From: Caloramator sp. E03
GTDB taxonomy: Bacteria; Bacillota; Clostridia; Clostridiales; Caloramatoraceae
Assembly: GCF_006016075.1 (NCBI RefSeq)
Contig: NZ_CP040093.1
Span: 62,001 to 126,000, forward strand
Direction: 5' to 3'
Length of the DNA: 64,000 nt
Under the pieces are notes generated by a model, which saw only the letters and a list, made by a program, of their open reading frames with translations, did no database searches and had not been told where the DNA came from. Every line of letters starts with the position of its first letter. Positions within the stretch are counted from its first letter, which is position 1. The position numbers were made by a program, and so were the translations under genes. This document shows, piece after piece, positions 48,889-58,276 of this stretch.

Positions 48889-48911
48889 TATCTATTCTAC
48901 TCTTTTTCTTC
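48874..48911. terminator. Bidirectional terminator between xerD and the Cys-rich gene
   Basis: A 15-bp perfect stem (48874-48888 with 48897-48911) has A-rich and T-rich arms in both directions. It overlaps the stop codons of both convergent genes. Confidence 0.9.
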
Positions 48912-49230
48912 TTAGTATTTCATTTATTTTTTTGTCATATTCTTCTTTTAACTTCGGGATATCTTCTATATATAAACAATCATTAAATCCATCATCTTCG
49001 TTTTCTTCTAAACTTTCATTGTCTCCTTCTTCTATTTCAAAGATATATTCTTCTATCTCTTCTTCCCCATCCAAAATCCCTTCTATTTTAATTTCAATGT
49101 AATCTTTATCATCTATTTCAAGGCATTTGCCGCAATTATCACAAATCTTTTCTGGATTAAGGTCGCATATATTACATTTATTACAACCATTACATATCTT
49201 ACTTGTTTCAAGTATACAATTTTTGCTCAT
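48892..49230 (-). CDS. Cysteine-rich N-terminal, acidic C-terminal hypothetical protein
   Basis: 112 residues. Eight Cys in the first 36 residues (5, 13, 16, 19, 22, 30, 33, 36) form CxxCxxCxxC and CxxCxxC runs, suited to binding zinc or an iron-sulfur cluster. Residues 40-90 are very acidic (repeated Glu/Asp), and the tail is basic (ILRRKRVE). No known domain is recognised. It lies next to the yneA-like gene in the SOS region, on the same strand, with AAGGAATG before ATG. No LexA box was seen directly upstream of it. Confidence 0.72.
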   Translation of the reverse strand: MSKNCILETSKICNGCNKCNICDLNPEKICDNCGKCLEIDDKDYIEIKIEGILDGEEEIEEYIFEIEEGDNESLEENEDDGFNDCLYIEDIPKLKEEYDKKINEILRRKRVE

Positions 49231-49306
49231 AATTCATCATTCCTTTTCATTATTTTATACTAAATTATAATAAACTATTTTAAAAAAGTAAATAACAATT
49301 AATCAA

Positions 49307-49570
49307 CTAATCAACAGGTATTAATAGCTGTTCTCCAGGTACTATTATTGAAGAATTTAGTTTATTAATCTTTTTAATATCATATATAGTTTTTCTTATA
49401 TCTTTTTGATTAGAGCCATATTTTTTTGCAATGCTCCAAAGAGTATCACCACTATATACTGTTATTTTTGTATATGTACGCTCTGCTTTTGTTTTATCAT
49501 TAAACGCAAAAGATAGTAATAATATTATTATAAGCATTATAAATAATATACACCTTTTCATAGATTTCAT
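49307..49570 (-). CDS. yneA: YneA-like SOS cell-division suppressor (TM + LysM)
   Basis: 87 residues. An N-terminal membrane segment (about 5-25: CILFIMLIIILLLSFAF) is followed by a LysM domain (about 40-87: VYSGDTLWSIAKKYG...LIPVD). B. subtilis YneA has this make-up and lies divergent to lexA; it delays division during SOS. GAGGGGAG selects ATG at 49570 over a TTG at 49591. The promoter with LexA boxes is at 49605-49682. Divergence from lexA is now broken by an IS. Low identity is usual for YneA, so the name rests on domain layout and context. Confidence 0.8.
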   Translation of the reverse strand: MKSMKRCILFIMLIIILLLSFAFNDKTKAERTYTKITVYSGDTLWSIAKKYGSNQKDIRKTIYDIKKINKLNSSIIVPGEQLLIPVD

Positions 49571-49604
49571 TAAACTCCCCTCTTTCTTCAATACTCATTA
49601 TAAC

Positions 49605-49618
49605 AGAACAGCTGTTCT
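49605..49618. promoter_or_regulatory. LexA box proximal to yneA
   Basis: AGAACAGCTGTTCT is a perfect palindrome of the (C/A)GAAC-N4-GTTC(G/T) type. It lies just outside the 89-bp repeat, so only the yneA side has it. Confidence 0.75.
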
Positions 49619-49632
49619 TGATTTCTAATTCC

Positions 49633-49661
49633 AGTATAAAGAACTTTTGTTCTGTTGTCAA
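49633..49661 (-). promoter_or_regulatory. LexA-controlled promoter of yneA
   Basis: On the minus strand: TTGACA (49661-49656), a 17-bp spacer and TATACT (49638-49633). The LexA box AGAACTTTTGTTCT (49640-49653) fills the spacer. Confidence 0.8.
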
Positions 49662-49668
49662 TATACTT

Positions 49669-49682
49669 CGAACAAAAGTTTG
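49669..49682. promoter_or_regulatory. LexA box, second in left repeat copy
   Basis: CGAACAAAAGTTTG. It is the left copy of the box over the lexA -35. Confidence 0.8.
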
Positions 49683-49708
49683 AACATTGTTTTATTTTAT
49701 GCTATAAT

Positions 49709-51665
49709 CTCATCTTTGACAGTTGCGCGAAGCAAAAAGCCTGTAGAACCATTGAATATCAAGGGCTCTCAGGCTTTTATACTTTTCAAAAAAGTGAACA
49801 ATGTTTTTTATTTTTTCGTGTCTTTAAAAATTTTTTTCATTTGTTTCATATTAATTATTTGATAATCCGTTCTAAAGCCAAATTTGTCATGTAAATCATC
49901 TGTAAAATCGGTCCTTGTATATATTGGAATATAGCCCTCATTCTTAATCTCATAAAAATTCATTTCTCTAAGTTCTGATATAATATCGCTACACGTATAT
50001 TTTTCTGAAAGCTTTTTTTCTAATAGCCTATATATCATCAGGGAAATGAAACAAGTTGTAAAATGCGCTTTTATTCTATCATCTCTTCTTAAATATACTG
50101 GTCTTGCCTTAAACTCTGATTTCATAATACGGAAGGACTCTTCTATTTCCCAACGCCTTCTATTAATTTTTATAATTGCGGCAGCATCATCACTTATATT
50201 TGTACATACTGCGTAAAAACCATCATACATTGCCTCTTGTGCTATTAAATCAGCATTAATGCTGTATAATTCTTTTTCAGCTACTTCACCGTCAGGTGTG
50301 CAGTGAGTCTTTGAAATAAAGCGTTTGTAATCATTAGCATTACATTTCTTCAATTTTGTAGGATTGGTATCAATAACCTCTTGAGCTCTCTCTATTTGGT
50401 TACCTCTTATAGTTCTTTGATAGTTTCTATATTTCAAGGAAAATGTTACAATAAGTTTTTGTTCAAGCCCGTCTTCTTTTATCCAGCGTTCCTTATAAAA
50501 AATTTTATTAATATCTGTTTCTTCGTCAATTTCGTTTAAATTATATACTTTGTCTGAATCGCTAAGATGCCATCCTTTGGGGTCTAACGCCCATTCTTTT
50601 AAATGTGATTTTAATTTTTTAATAGATTGTGTAGTAATAAAAGCTCGATTTTGTATATTATTAAATTTTCTGTTTGCTGTAGATGCAAGCCCTGCATCTG
50701 TACAAATGATAAATTTTGAAAGCCCAAATTCGGATATAATTTTTTGCTCTAAAGGTTTTAAAGTTACTTGTTCATTAGTATTACCTTTGTTTATACAAAA
50801 TGCAAGGGGGATGCCGTCTCCATCCATGAAAAGTCCCATTTGAACAATTGGATTGGGTCTATGTTCCTTCGATACTCCATACTGTTTTAATCCTTCTTCC
50901 TGTTCAATTTCAAAGAAATAGTTGGTGCAGTCATAATAGAGAACTCCTTTATTACGATTGCAAACTTTAAGACTGTTCTTGTATAATTCTGACTGAATAA
51001 AATCTGTTTCTTGTGAAATCACTTCTAAAGCTCTATAAATATGCTGAAGCTCAAAATCAGGCTGCTCAATAAATTTTTTTGATAGTTCGTATGTAGCAAG
51101 CTTAGATGATGGATAAATAATTCTTGCATAAATTAATCTTGATAGTATTGAATTTAGATTAAAATTAAATTTATGTTTATCCGAAATATTTTTACAGATA
51201 TTTTGCAGCCCAAGCTCGTTATATATTTTTTGTAAAAACAAGTAACTACCATTAAAAGTATGCTGTTCGTCCTTGTTAATTTGTTTAACAGGCGAGTATT
51301 TTACTAATATTTCTCTTTTCTCTTCTTTTTCTTTTCTATTTAACTCTTCAACGTACCTCTTCCCCCATTCTATAGGGTCTTGTCCGTTTAGTTTTTTTAA
51401 AAGTTCATCATAAGTGCCAAGCTTCTCAACTACTTTTGATGTACGCTTGCCTTTTTCATAAACAGATTTAACTACATATAAGGATGCTGCATTTTTTGAT
51501 TTAACAATTTGTAATCTCATTTTTTCACATCTCTTCATATATTTATATCTATATTATAACACATTGTTACACATTGTGCACTATAAAAATTTAAAATTTG
51601 ACAAAAAAATAAGCCTATATCAAGGCTTTAAGGCACTTTTTTTGTCTTGCAACTGTCAAAGACCC
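49709..51665 (-). mobile_element. IS1634-family insertion sequence (about 1.96 kb)
   Basis: Its ends carry the inverted repeat TCTTTGACAGTTGC (left 49713-49726; right complement 51649-51662), a few bases inside each 89-bp direct repeat. One intact transposase gene lies on the minus strand. Hairpins near each end (left stem 49735-49743 with 49770-49778; right AAGCC...GGCTT at 51612-51629) may stop transcription across the element. The identical direct repeats suggest a recent insertion. Confidence 0.93.
49808..51520 (-). CDS. IS1634-family DDE transposase
   Basis: 570 residues from the ATG at 51520 (MRLQIVKSKNAASLYVVKS, the usual family start); an ATG 18 bp upstream is possible. The DDE triad fits YYDCTNYFFE (first Asp), ICTDAGLAS (second Asp) and RRRWEIEESFRIMKSEF (Glu in the YREK-type region). 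The N-terminal motif SVYEKGKRTSKVVEKLGTYDEL is typical. The frame is intact, so the enzyme may be active. A copy of the SOS-controlled yneA promoter points at it from the right repeat. Confidence 0.93.
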   Translation of the reverse strand: MRLQIVKSKNAASLYVVKSVYEKGKRTSKVVEKLGTYDELLKKLNGQDPIEWGKRYVEELNRKEKEEKREILVKYSPVKQINKDEQHTFNGSYLFLQKIYNELGLQNICKNISDKHKFNFNLNSILSRLIYARIIYPSSKLATYELSKKFIEQPDFELQHIYRALEVISQETDFIQSELYKNSLKVCNRNKGVLYYDCTNYFFEIEQEEGLKQYGVSKEHRPNPIVQMGLFMDGDGIPLAFCINKGNTNEQVTLKPLEQKIISEFGLSKFIICTDAGLASTANRKFNNIQNRAFITTQSIKKLKSHLKEWALDPKGWHLSDSDKVYNLNEIDEETDINKIFYKERWIKEDGLEQKLIVTFSLKYRNYQRTIRGNQIERAQEVIDTNPTKLKKCNANDYKRFISKTHCTPDGEVAEKELYSINADLIAQEAMYDGFYAVCTNISDDAAAIIKINRRRWEIEESFRIMKSEFKARPVYLRRDDRIKAHFTTCFISLMIYRLLEKKLSEKYTCSDIISELREMNFYEIKNEGYIPIYTRTDFTDDLHDKFGFRTDYQIINMKQMKKIFKDTKK

Positions 51666-51678
51666 GATTTCTAATTCC

Positions 51679-51707
51679 AGTATAAAGAACTTTTGTTCTG
51701 TTGTCAA
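51679..51707 (-). promoter_or_regulatory. Duplicated SOS promoter facing the transposase
   Basis: On the minus strand: TTGACA (51707-51702), a 17-bp spacer and TATACT (51684-51679). The LexA box AGAACTTTTGTTCT (51686-51699) fills the spacer. Transcription would enter the IS about 150 bp before the transposase start. Confidence 0.7.
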
Positions 51708-51714
51708 TATACTT

Positions 51715-51728
51715 CGAACAAAAGTTTG
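51715..51728. promoter_or_regulatory. LexA box over the lexA -35
   Basis: CGAACAAAAGTTTG fits CGAACNNNNGTTYG and overlaps the -35 hexamer by three bases, suited to autorepression. Confidence 0.85.
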
Positions 51729-51754
51729 AACATTGTTTTATTTTATGCTATAAT
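51726..51754 (+). promoter_or_regulatory. Sigma-A promoter of lexA
   Basis: TTGAAC (51726-51731), a 17-bp spacer and TATAAT (51749-51754). The -10 is the last hexamer of the direct repeat, so the insertion left it intact. Confidence 0.85.
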
Positions 51755-51787
51755 TTATATAAATTTAAAATTAGGGGGTGTAAAGGT

Positions 51788-52402
51788 ATGATTAATAATG
51801 ATTTATCTGATAAACAACAAGAAATTCTTGATTTTATAAAGCATGAGATATCAATTAAAGGATACCCTCCATCAGTACGTGAAATATGTAGTGCTGTAGG
51901 CCTTAAATCAACTTCTACAGTACATGGCCATCTTGCAAAACTCGAAAAGAAAGGCTACATAAGAAGAGATCCTACAAAACCAAGAGCTATTGAAATACTC
52001 GATGATAGAGCATATAATAAAGAGATAATATCCGTACCAATTGTTGGATCCGTTGCTGCTGGTACACCAATACTTGCTGTTGAAAATATAGAAGATACTT
52101 TTCCACTGCCAACAACTTATTTTTCTAATAAAAATAACCTTTTCATGCTTCAAATAAAAGGCGACAGTATGATAGGAAGTGGAATTTTAGATGGAGATTA
52201 TATCATTATAGAACAACAATCAACTGCTATTGATGGTGATATAGTTGTAGCTCTCGTGGATGACAGTGCAACAGTTAAAAGATTTTATAAAGAAAAAGAT
52301 TATATTAGACTTCAACCTGAAAACCCGGCTTTGGAACCAATAATAGTTAAAGATTGCAAAATACTTGGTAAGGCAATTGGTTTGTTTAGAAAGATAAAAT
52401 AA
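51788..52402 (+). CDS. lexA: SOS repressor LexA
   Basis: 204 residues. The N-terminal winged helix (about 5-65; [20 protein letters not shown]) binds SOS boxes. The S24 domain has the cleavage site Ala91-Gly92 in SVAAGTP, nucleophile Ser127 in KGDSMIG and base Lys164 in ATVKRF, so self-cleavage should be intact. A continuous frame back to 51701 is just the repeat read through; ATG 51788 follows GGGGGTG and AAAGG. It controls itself, yneA and recA, judged by boxes in this window. Confidence 0.97.
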   Translation: MINNDLSDKQQEILDFIKHEISIKGYPPSVREICSAVGLKSTSTVHGHLAKLEKKGYIRRDPTKPRAIEILDDRAYNKEIISVPIVGSVAAGTPILAVENIEDTFPLPTTYFSNKNNLFMLQIKGDSMIGSGILDGDYIIIEQQSTAIDGDIVVALVDDSATVKRFYKEKDYIRLQPENPALEPIIVKDCKILGKAIGLFRKIK

Positions 52403-52430
52403 AAAGCCCCAAATTGGGACTTTTTATTTT
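52400..52430. terminator. Terminator between lexA and the convergent lyase gene
   Basis: AAAAAGCCCC pairs imperfectly with GGGACTTTTT around AAATT. T-rich and A-rich sides suit both directions. Confidence 0.75.
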
Positions 52431-52435
52431 TATAT

Positions 52436-53722
52436 CTATTTATTATTTAAAACGTTTGATAAACCTATCATTATACCTATTTTGGCATGTTCAAAGGTTA
52501 GTCCTCCTTGAAGATATGCTATATAAGGTGGTCTAATTGGTGCATCAGCACTTAATTCTATTGATGATCCTTGAATAAATGCTCCTGCTGCCATTATTAC
52601 TTGATCTGTATAACCCGGCATATCCCAAGGCTCACATTCTACAAAGGAATCTACAGGAGATCCTTTTTGGATACCCTTACAAAAATTAATAAGATCCTTT
52701 TCATTATTAAACTTTATTGCTTGAATTATATCGCTTCTTTTCTCATTGTATTTTGGTGATACTTCAAATCCTGCAATCTCCATTAACCTTGAACAGAATA
52801 TCGATGATTTTAAGGCTTCTGAAGTTATATGTGGTGCCAAAAAAAGACCTTGAAATATATGTCTTATAACTCCAAAAGTAGAACCACATTCTTTACCAAG
52901 TCCTGGAGCTGTAAGCCTATAAGCTGCCTGCTCCACATATTTTTTCTTCCCACATACATATCCTCCAGTAGGAGCGATTCCTCCTCCTATGTTTTTTATA
53001 AGGGATCCTGCAATTATATCAGCTCCGACTTCTGTTGGTTCTAAAATATCTATAAATTCACCATAACAGTTATCTACAAAGCATATAATATCTTCTTTTA
53101 TTGCTTTTACTGCTAAAATAGCTTCTTTTATATCATCTATTTGTAAAGCCGGCCTCCAACCATATCCTGTTGAACGCTGGATAGTAACCATTTTTATACT
53201 TTCATCATTTTTTATAGCATCAACAACAGAATTTATATCAATCTTCCCATTTTCAAGCAACTCAATTTGCTTATATTTTATCCCAAACTCTTTTAATGAT
53301 CCATTATTCTCCCCTTCTATTCCAATCACCTGAAGGAGTGTATCGTAAGGCTTTCCTGTTATAGATAAAAGGGTTTCATTGGGCCTTAAATTACCACTTA
53401 AAGCAAGAGTTATTGCATGTGTTCCAGAAACTATATGTGGCCTTACAAGTGAATCTTCGCAGCAAAACACTCTCGAATAAACTCTATCTAAAGTATCTCT
53501 CCCAATATCTCCGTATCCATATCCTGTTGTATTTGTAAAATGAGCATCAGAAAGCCTTTCTTGCTGCATTGCATAGAGAACCTTTGATTGATTATATTCT
53601 TTAATCTCATCTATTTCTTTGATAATATCAGATATGTCATCTAAAGCCTTTTGTGACATTTTAATAACTTCATCACAAATATTAAAGCGTTCTTTTAGCA
53701 TCCTTTTATATATTTCAAGCAT
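52436..53722 (-). CDS. ynbB: Methionine gamma-lyase family / aluminium-resistance-like PLP protein (YnbB-like)
   Basis: 428 residues. The cystathionine-lyase-like fold has RPHIVSGTHAITLALSGNLRP, SITGKPYDTL, and the probable PLP lysine in GSLIKNIGGGIAPTGGY. TGYGYGDIGRDTLDRVYS is typical of this family, often annotated aluminium resistance; the true substrate is not known. GGAGG fits the ATG at 53722 rather than a TTG at 53734. It lies downstream of hfq as in Bacillus and Clostridium (miaA-hfq-ynbB). Confidence 0.88.
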   Translation of the reverse strand: MLEIYKRMLKERFNICDEVIKMSQKALDDISDIIKEIDEIKEYNQSKVLYAMQQERLSDAHFTNTTGYGYGDIGRDTLDRVYSRVFCCEDSLVRPHIVSGTHAITLALSGNLRPNETLLSITGKPYDTLLQVIGIEGENNGSLKEFGIKYKQIELLENGKIDINSVVDAIKNDESIKMVTIQRSTGYGWRPALQIDDIKEAILAVKAIKEDIICFVDNCYGEFIDILEPTEVGADIIAGSLIKNIGGGIAPTGGYVCGKKKYVEQAAYRLTAPGLGKECGSTFGVIRHIFQGLFLAPHITSEALKSSIFCSRLMEIAGFEVSPKYNEKRSDIIQAIKFNNEKDLINFCKGIQKGSPVDSFVECEPWDMPGYTDQVIMAAGAFIQGSSIELSADAPIRPPYIAYLQGGLTFEHAKIGIMIGLSNVLNNK

Positions 53723-53756
53723 ATTAACCTCCAAGCAAATTTAATATAATGAAGCA

Positions 53757-53780
53757 AAATAAATACCCTCAATTTGAGGG
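53757..53780 (-). terminator. Short hairpin after hfq
   Basis: CCCTC (53766-53770) pairs with GAGGG (53776-53780). On the minus strand it is followed by TATTTATTTT. Confidence 0.6.
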
Positions 53781-53786
53781 CATATA

Positions 53787-54038
53787 TCATTCTTTTTCTT
53801 CAGAATTATTTGATGTAGGTGTATAAAGTACTGGAATTGTAGGAGTTATAGTAGATACTGCATGCTTATAAACCATAATCTGCTTGCCTTCATTTTCGAG
53901 TATTATGGTAAAGCTATCAAAGCCTTTTACAAAACCTTTTAACTGAAATCCATTAACAAGATGTATTGCAACTCCTACTTTATTTTTTCTTGCTTGATTT
54001 AAAAAAACATCCTGAAGATTATTAGCGTTTTTATTCAT
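53787..54038 (-). CDS. hfq: RNA chaperone Hfq
   Basis: 83 residues. The Sm1 motif ([25 protein letters not shown]) and Sm2 motif ([12 protein letters not shown]) are complete. It forms a hexamer that binds A- and U-rich RNA. GGAGG favours ATG at 54038 over an in-frame TTG at 54053. It follows miaA by 45 bp, the common order. Confidence 0.96.
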   Translation of the reverse strand: MNKNANNLQDVFLNQARKNKVGVAIHLVNGFQLKGFVKGFDSFTIILENEGKQIMVYKHAVSTITPTIPVLYTPTSNNSEEKE

Positions 54039-54083
54039 AGCATCATCCTCCAAGGCAAAATATGATTATAATATATATATATT

Positions 54084-55028
54084 CTATACGAGATTGATTT
54101 TGCTTTCAATATAGAATATAATATTTTCTAAAATTTCATCAAGACTATTAAAATTATCAAGATCAATCCAATATATCCTATTTTCTCTTCGAAACCAAGT
54201 AAGCTGACGTTTTGCATAACGCCTTGTACTTTGTTTTATTATATCTATAGTTTCATCCAAAGTATAAAGCCCATCAAGATAATCAAGAACTTCTTTGTAA
54301 CCTATACCTTGCATAGAAGTCATATTTTTATTATATCCCATTTCTTTTAATTTTTTAACTTCTTCTATAAGACCTTTTTCAAACATTTTATCTACTCTTT
54401 TATTTATTCTATCATATAACTTTTGTCTATCCATGTAAAGTCCAATATATGCGATATTATATTCAATTGGTTTATTTTTTGATTCTTTTTGATATTCAGA
54501 CATAGTTTTTCCAGTATTTTTATAAACTTCAAGAGCTCTTATAATTCTTTTAATATCATTGGGATGTAGCCTATTAGCAGTTTCGATATCTACTTCCTTA
54601 AGCATAAGGTGAATATGTTCTCCTCCATATTCTTCAGCTAAGCCCTGAAGATATAAGCGATATTCCTTATCGTTTGCTGTATTTGTAAAATCAAGGGGAT
54701 ATGTAAGAGAATTAATATAAAGTCCTGTACCTCCAACAACGATTGGTACTTTGCCTCTTTTTATTATATTATCTATACACTCTCCAGCCATCTTTCTATA
54801 TAAAGCAACACTGAATTCTTCCTTTGGATCAACTATATCTATCATATAGTGAGGTATACCCTGCATTTCCTCTAAAGTTGGTTTTGCAGAACCTATATCC
54901 ATATATTTATATATTTGCATAGAGTCTGCAGATACTATTTCACCATTAATTCTCTTAGCAAGCTCAATAGATATTTCAGTCTTACCTGAAGCCGTTGGGC
55001 CTGTTATTATAACTATATCCTTCTTCAT
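54084..55028 (-). CDS. miaA: tRNA dimethylallyltransferase
   Basis: 314 residues. It adds dimethylallyl to A37 of tRNAs reading U-first codons. GPTASGKTEISIELA (P-loop), SADSMQIYKYMDIGSAKP, VGGTGLYINSL and FTRRYAKRQLTWFR-like STRRYAKRQLTWFRRE are present. MiaB, encoded at 60.9-62.3 kb, methylthiolates the product. It starts 8 bp after mutL in the same direction. Confidence 0.96.
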   Translation of the reverse strand: MKKDIVIITGPTASGKTEISIELAKRINGEIVSADSMQIYKYMDIGSAKPTLEEMQGIPHYMIDIVDPKEEFSVALYRKMAGECIDNIIKRGKVPIVVGGTGLYINSLTYPLDFTNTANDKEYRLYLQGLAEEYGGEHIHLMLKEVDIETANRLHPNDIKRIIRALEVYKNTGKTMSEYQKESKNKPIEYNIAYIGLYMDRQKLYDRINKRVDKMFEKGLIEEVKKLKEMGYNKNMTSMQGIGYKEVLDYLDGLYTLDETIDIIKQSTRRYAKRQLTWFRRENRIYWIDLDNFNSLDEILENIIFYIESKINLV

Positions 55029-55036
55029 TCTATCAC

Positions 55037-56860
55037 CTATTGAATTCTTTTAAATTTCTTTTCAAGTTCATTTACTGTCATTTTTATAATTGTAGGACGT
55101 CCATGAGGACAAGTATATGGATTTTCGCAATATCTCAATCTATCAATAAGTTCAAACATCTCCTTATAGTTTAGCTTATCACCAGCCTTTATTGCACTTT
55201 TACAAGCTAATGTATATATAGTTTTATCTATTATATTTGTTCTTTCATTATTTACGTTATTAAGTATTGACATTATCTCCATAAATAATTCTTTAGTATT
55301 AGGATTTCCATAAATAACTGGAATACTTCTTATAGATATTGAATTCCCACCAAACTCTTCAATTTCAAATCCAAATTGTTTAAAAAAATCTATGTTATCT
55401 AAAACCAGTTGTTTTTCACTAATAGAAAGATCAATAATTATTGGCACAGCAAGGCTTTGACTATATATACCCGTATTTTTATATTCATCAAAATATTTTT
55501 CATAACATATTCTCTCATGAGCTGCATGCTGATCAATTATATAAAGTTCATTTTCTCCTTCAGCTATTATATAAGTAAAGTGCATTTGCCCTATAATCGT
55601 TAAAGGTTCGAATTTTGGTATCTTAAAACTAATTTTATCATCTATCTTTTTAGTTATATCTTCTACATTATTATTGTATATTGTCTCCTCTTTCTTTTTA
55701 TCAACACAATTATTTTCCTTTCTATTTTCATAATTATTATTAAAAATTGTCCTTTCTTCCTTTATGCTTTCATTCATATCAAAATCTATACTAATTTTTT
55801 GCTGCTCATAATCTATTTTTGGTATTTCTTTTAATAAATTTTGCTTAGATTCTTGAATATCAACAATCAAATTCTGTGAAAGCAAAGCATTTTTTACACC
55901 ATTATATACATCCTTAAATATACCATTATCGTCTTGAAACTTTACTTCTGACTTTGCTGGATGAACGTTTACATCAACAAATTCAGGGTTTACATATAGT
56001 TCTACAACAAAAAAAGGATATTTATTTATTGTTAATATAGATTTATAAGCTGTTTCTATAGCAGCGGTAATTGTTTTATTCTTTATATATCTTTTATTTA
56101 CAAAGATAGATTGTCCACTTCTACTTCCCTTTGCAATACTGCTATTACCAATATAACCTTTTATTGTTGCAATATTGCCAATATGATTTAATTGTATTAA
56201 GTTTTTTATTACTTCTCTTCCGTGTATTGCAAGAAGAACGGACTTTAAATCTCCATCACCTTTAGTTGCAAATATCAGCTTATCGTTTAAGTAATATTTA
56301 AATGAAATATCAACGTGAGATAAAGCTAAATTTTGCATTATTTCAGTTATATACATTCCTTCCTTTGAAGGGGATTTTAAAAACTTAAGCCTCGCTGGAG
56401 TATTAAAAAATATATCTTTAACAGTAATCGTTGTACCATTCTTTGAACCACAATACTCCTTTGATAATATTTTTCCTCCTTCAATTTCAATCCTTGAGCC
56501 AATACTATCATCACTCTTTTTAGAAATCATTTCTACCTTTGATACTGCAGCAATACTTGCAAGAGCCTCACCTCTAAAGCCTAAAGTTGCTATACTTTCA
56601 AGATCTTTTTCATTTTTTATCTTACTTGTTGCATGCCTTAAAAAAGCCGTTTCTAAATCCTCATTATCTATTCCACAGCCATCATCGGAAACCTTTAAAT
56701 ATGAGATGCCTCCATTTTTAACTTCAACAATAATTTCCTTTGCACCTGAATCTATGGAATTTTCAACAAGTTCCTTTACTATAGAAGCAGGTTTTTCTAT
56801 TACCTCTCCAGCTGCTATTTTATTTATTGTTTTTTCATCTAAAATTCTTATATTACCCAT
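55037..56860 (-). CDS. mutL: DNA mismatch repair protein MutL
   Basis: 607 residues. The GHKL ATPase motifs are KELVENSIDSGAKEI, DDGCGI and LGFRGEAL; the C-terminal endonuclease motif DQHAAHERICYE matches DQHAx2Ex4E, with CPHGRPT near the end. This is thus the nicking type of MutL. The linker (about 340-410) is low-complexity Asn/Lys. Its ribosome-binding site TAGGAGTGG overlaps the original mutS stop codon, showing former coupling to mutS. The IS30-type element now separates them, so mutL may depend on read-through or a promoter in the element. Confidence 0.97.
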   Translation of the reverse strand: MGNIRILDEKTINKIAAGEVIEKPASIVKELVENSIDSGAKEIIVEVKNGGISYLKVSDDGCGIDNEDLETAFLRHATSKIKNEKDLESIATLGFRGEALASIAAVSKVEMISKKSDDSIGSRIEIEGGKILSKEYCGSKNGTTITVKDIFFNTPARLKFLKSPSKEGMYITEIMQNLALSHVDISFKYYLNDKLIFATKGDGDLKSVLLAIHGREVIKNLIQLNHIGNIATIKGYIGNSSIAKGSRSGQSIFVNKRYIKNKTITAAIETAYKSILTINKYPFFVVELYVNPEFVDVNVHPAKSEVKFQDDNGIFKDVYNGVKNALLSQNLIVDIQESKQNLLKEIPKIDYEQQKISIDFDMNESIKEERTIFNNNYENRKENNCVDKKKEETIYNNNVEDITKKIDDKISFKIPKFEPLTIIGQMHFTYIIAEGENELYIIDQHAAHERICYEKYFDEYKNTGIYSQSLAVPIIIDLSISEKQLVLDNIDFFKQFGFEIEEFGGNSISIRSIPVIYGNPNTKELFMEIMSILNNVNNERTNIIDKTIYTLACKSAIKAGDKLNYKEMFELIDRLRYCENPYTCPHGRPTIIKMTVNELEKKFKRIQ

Positions 56861-56872
56861 TTAACCACTCCT

Positions 56873-56988
56873 AAATTTTTTTGGCTTTCGTGCAAATCTT
56901 ATATAGATAGTTCATTGCATCAATAGGAGTCATATTTAAAACATCTAGTTCTTTAAGTTCCTCCTTAAATTGCAATAATAAATGCAAC
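56873..56988 (-). pseudogene. mutS: Orphan 3' end of mutS
   Basis: Read on the minus strand, the frame gives FKEELKELDVLNMTP followed by IDAMNYLYKICTKAKKI and a TAG stop. This is the normal MutS C-terminal helix pattern (EELKxLDVNxMTPxxAxNxLY). It lies 12 bp before mutL, where mutS should end. The IS30-type element separates it from the main mutS frame. It has no start signal of its own. Confidence 0.85.
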
Positions 56989-57030
56989 ACTCTGTGAAAA
57001 ATCATGTAGTATAAGGACTAAAAATAGTCA

Positions 57031-58237
<1,207 letters not shown>

Positions 58238-58276
58238 CTATATCATACATGATTTTCACTATGGTTTAAATATTTT

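Larger units (their letters stand above)
49620..49708. repeat. 89-bp direct repeat, left copy (IS target duplication)
   Basis: It is identical to 51666-51754 and directly flanks the IS1634-type element. It holds two LexA boxes (49640-49653, 49669-49682), the yneA promoter on the minus strand and a copy of the lexA promoter on the plus strand. IS1634 is known to create unusually long, variable target duplications. Confidence 0.95.
51666..51754. repeat. 89-bp direct repeat, right copy (IS target duplication)
   Basis: It is identical to 49620-49708. It supplies lexA with a complete promoter and two LexA boxes, and places a yneA-type promoter facing into the IS. Confidence 0.95.

Noticed and set aside
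51701-51787. In-frame upstream extension of lexA by 29 residues
   Set aside because: It is the target-duplication sequence read as protein, includes the promoter -10, and has no ribosome-binding site. A matching open frame in the left repeat (49655-49894) is the same sequence running into the IS.
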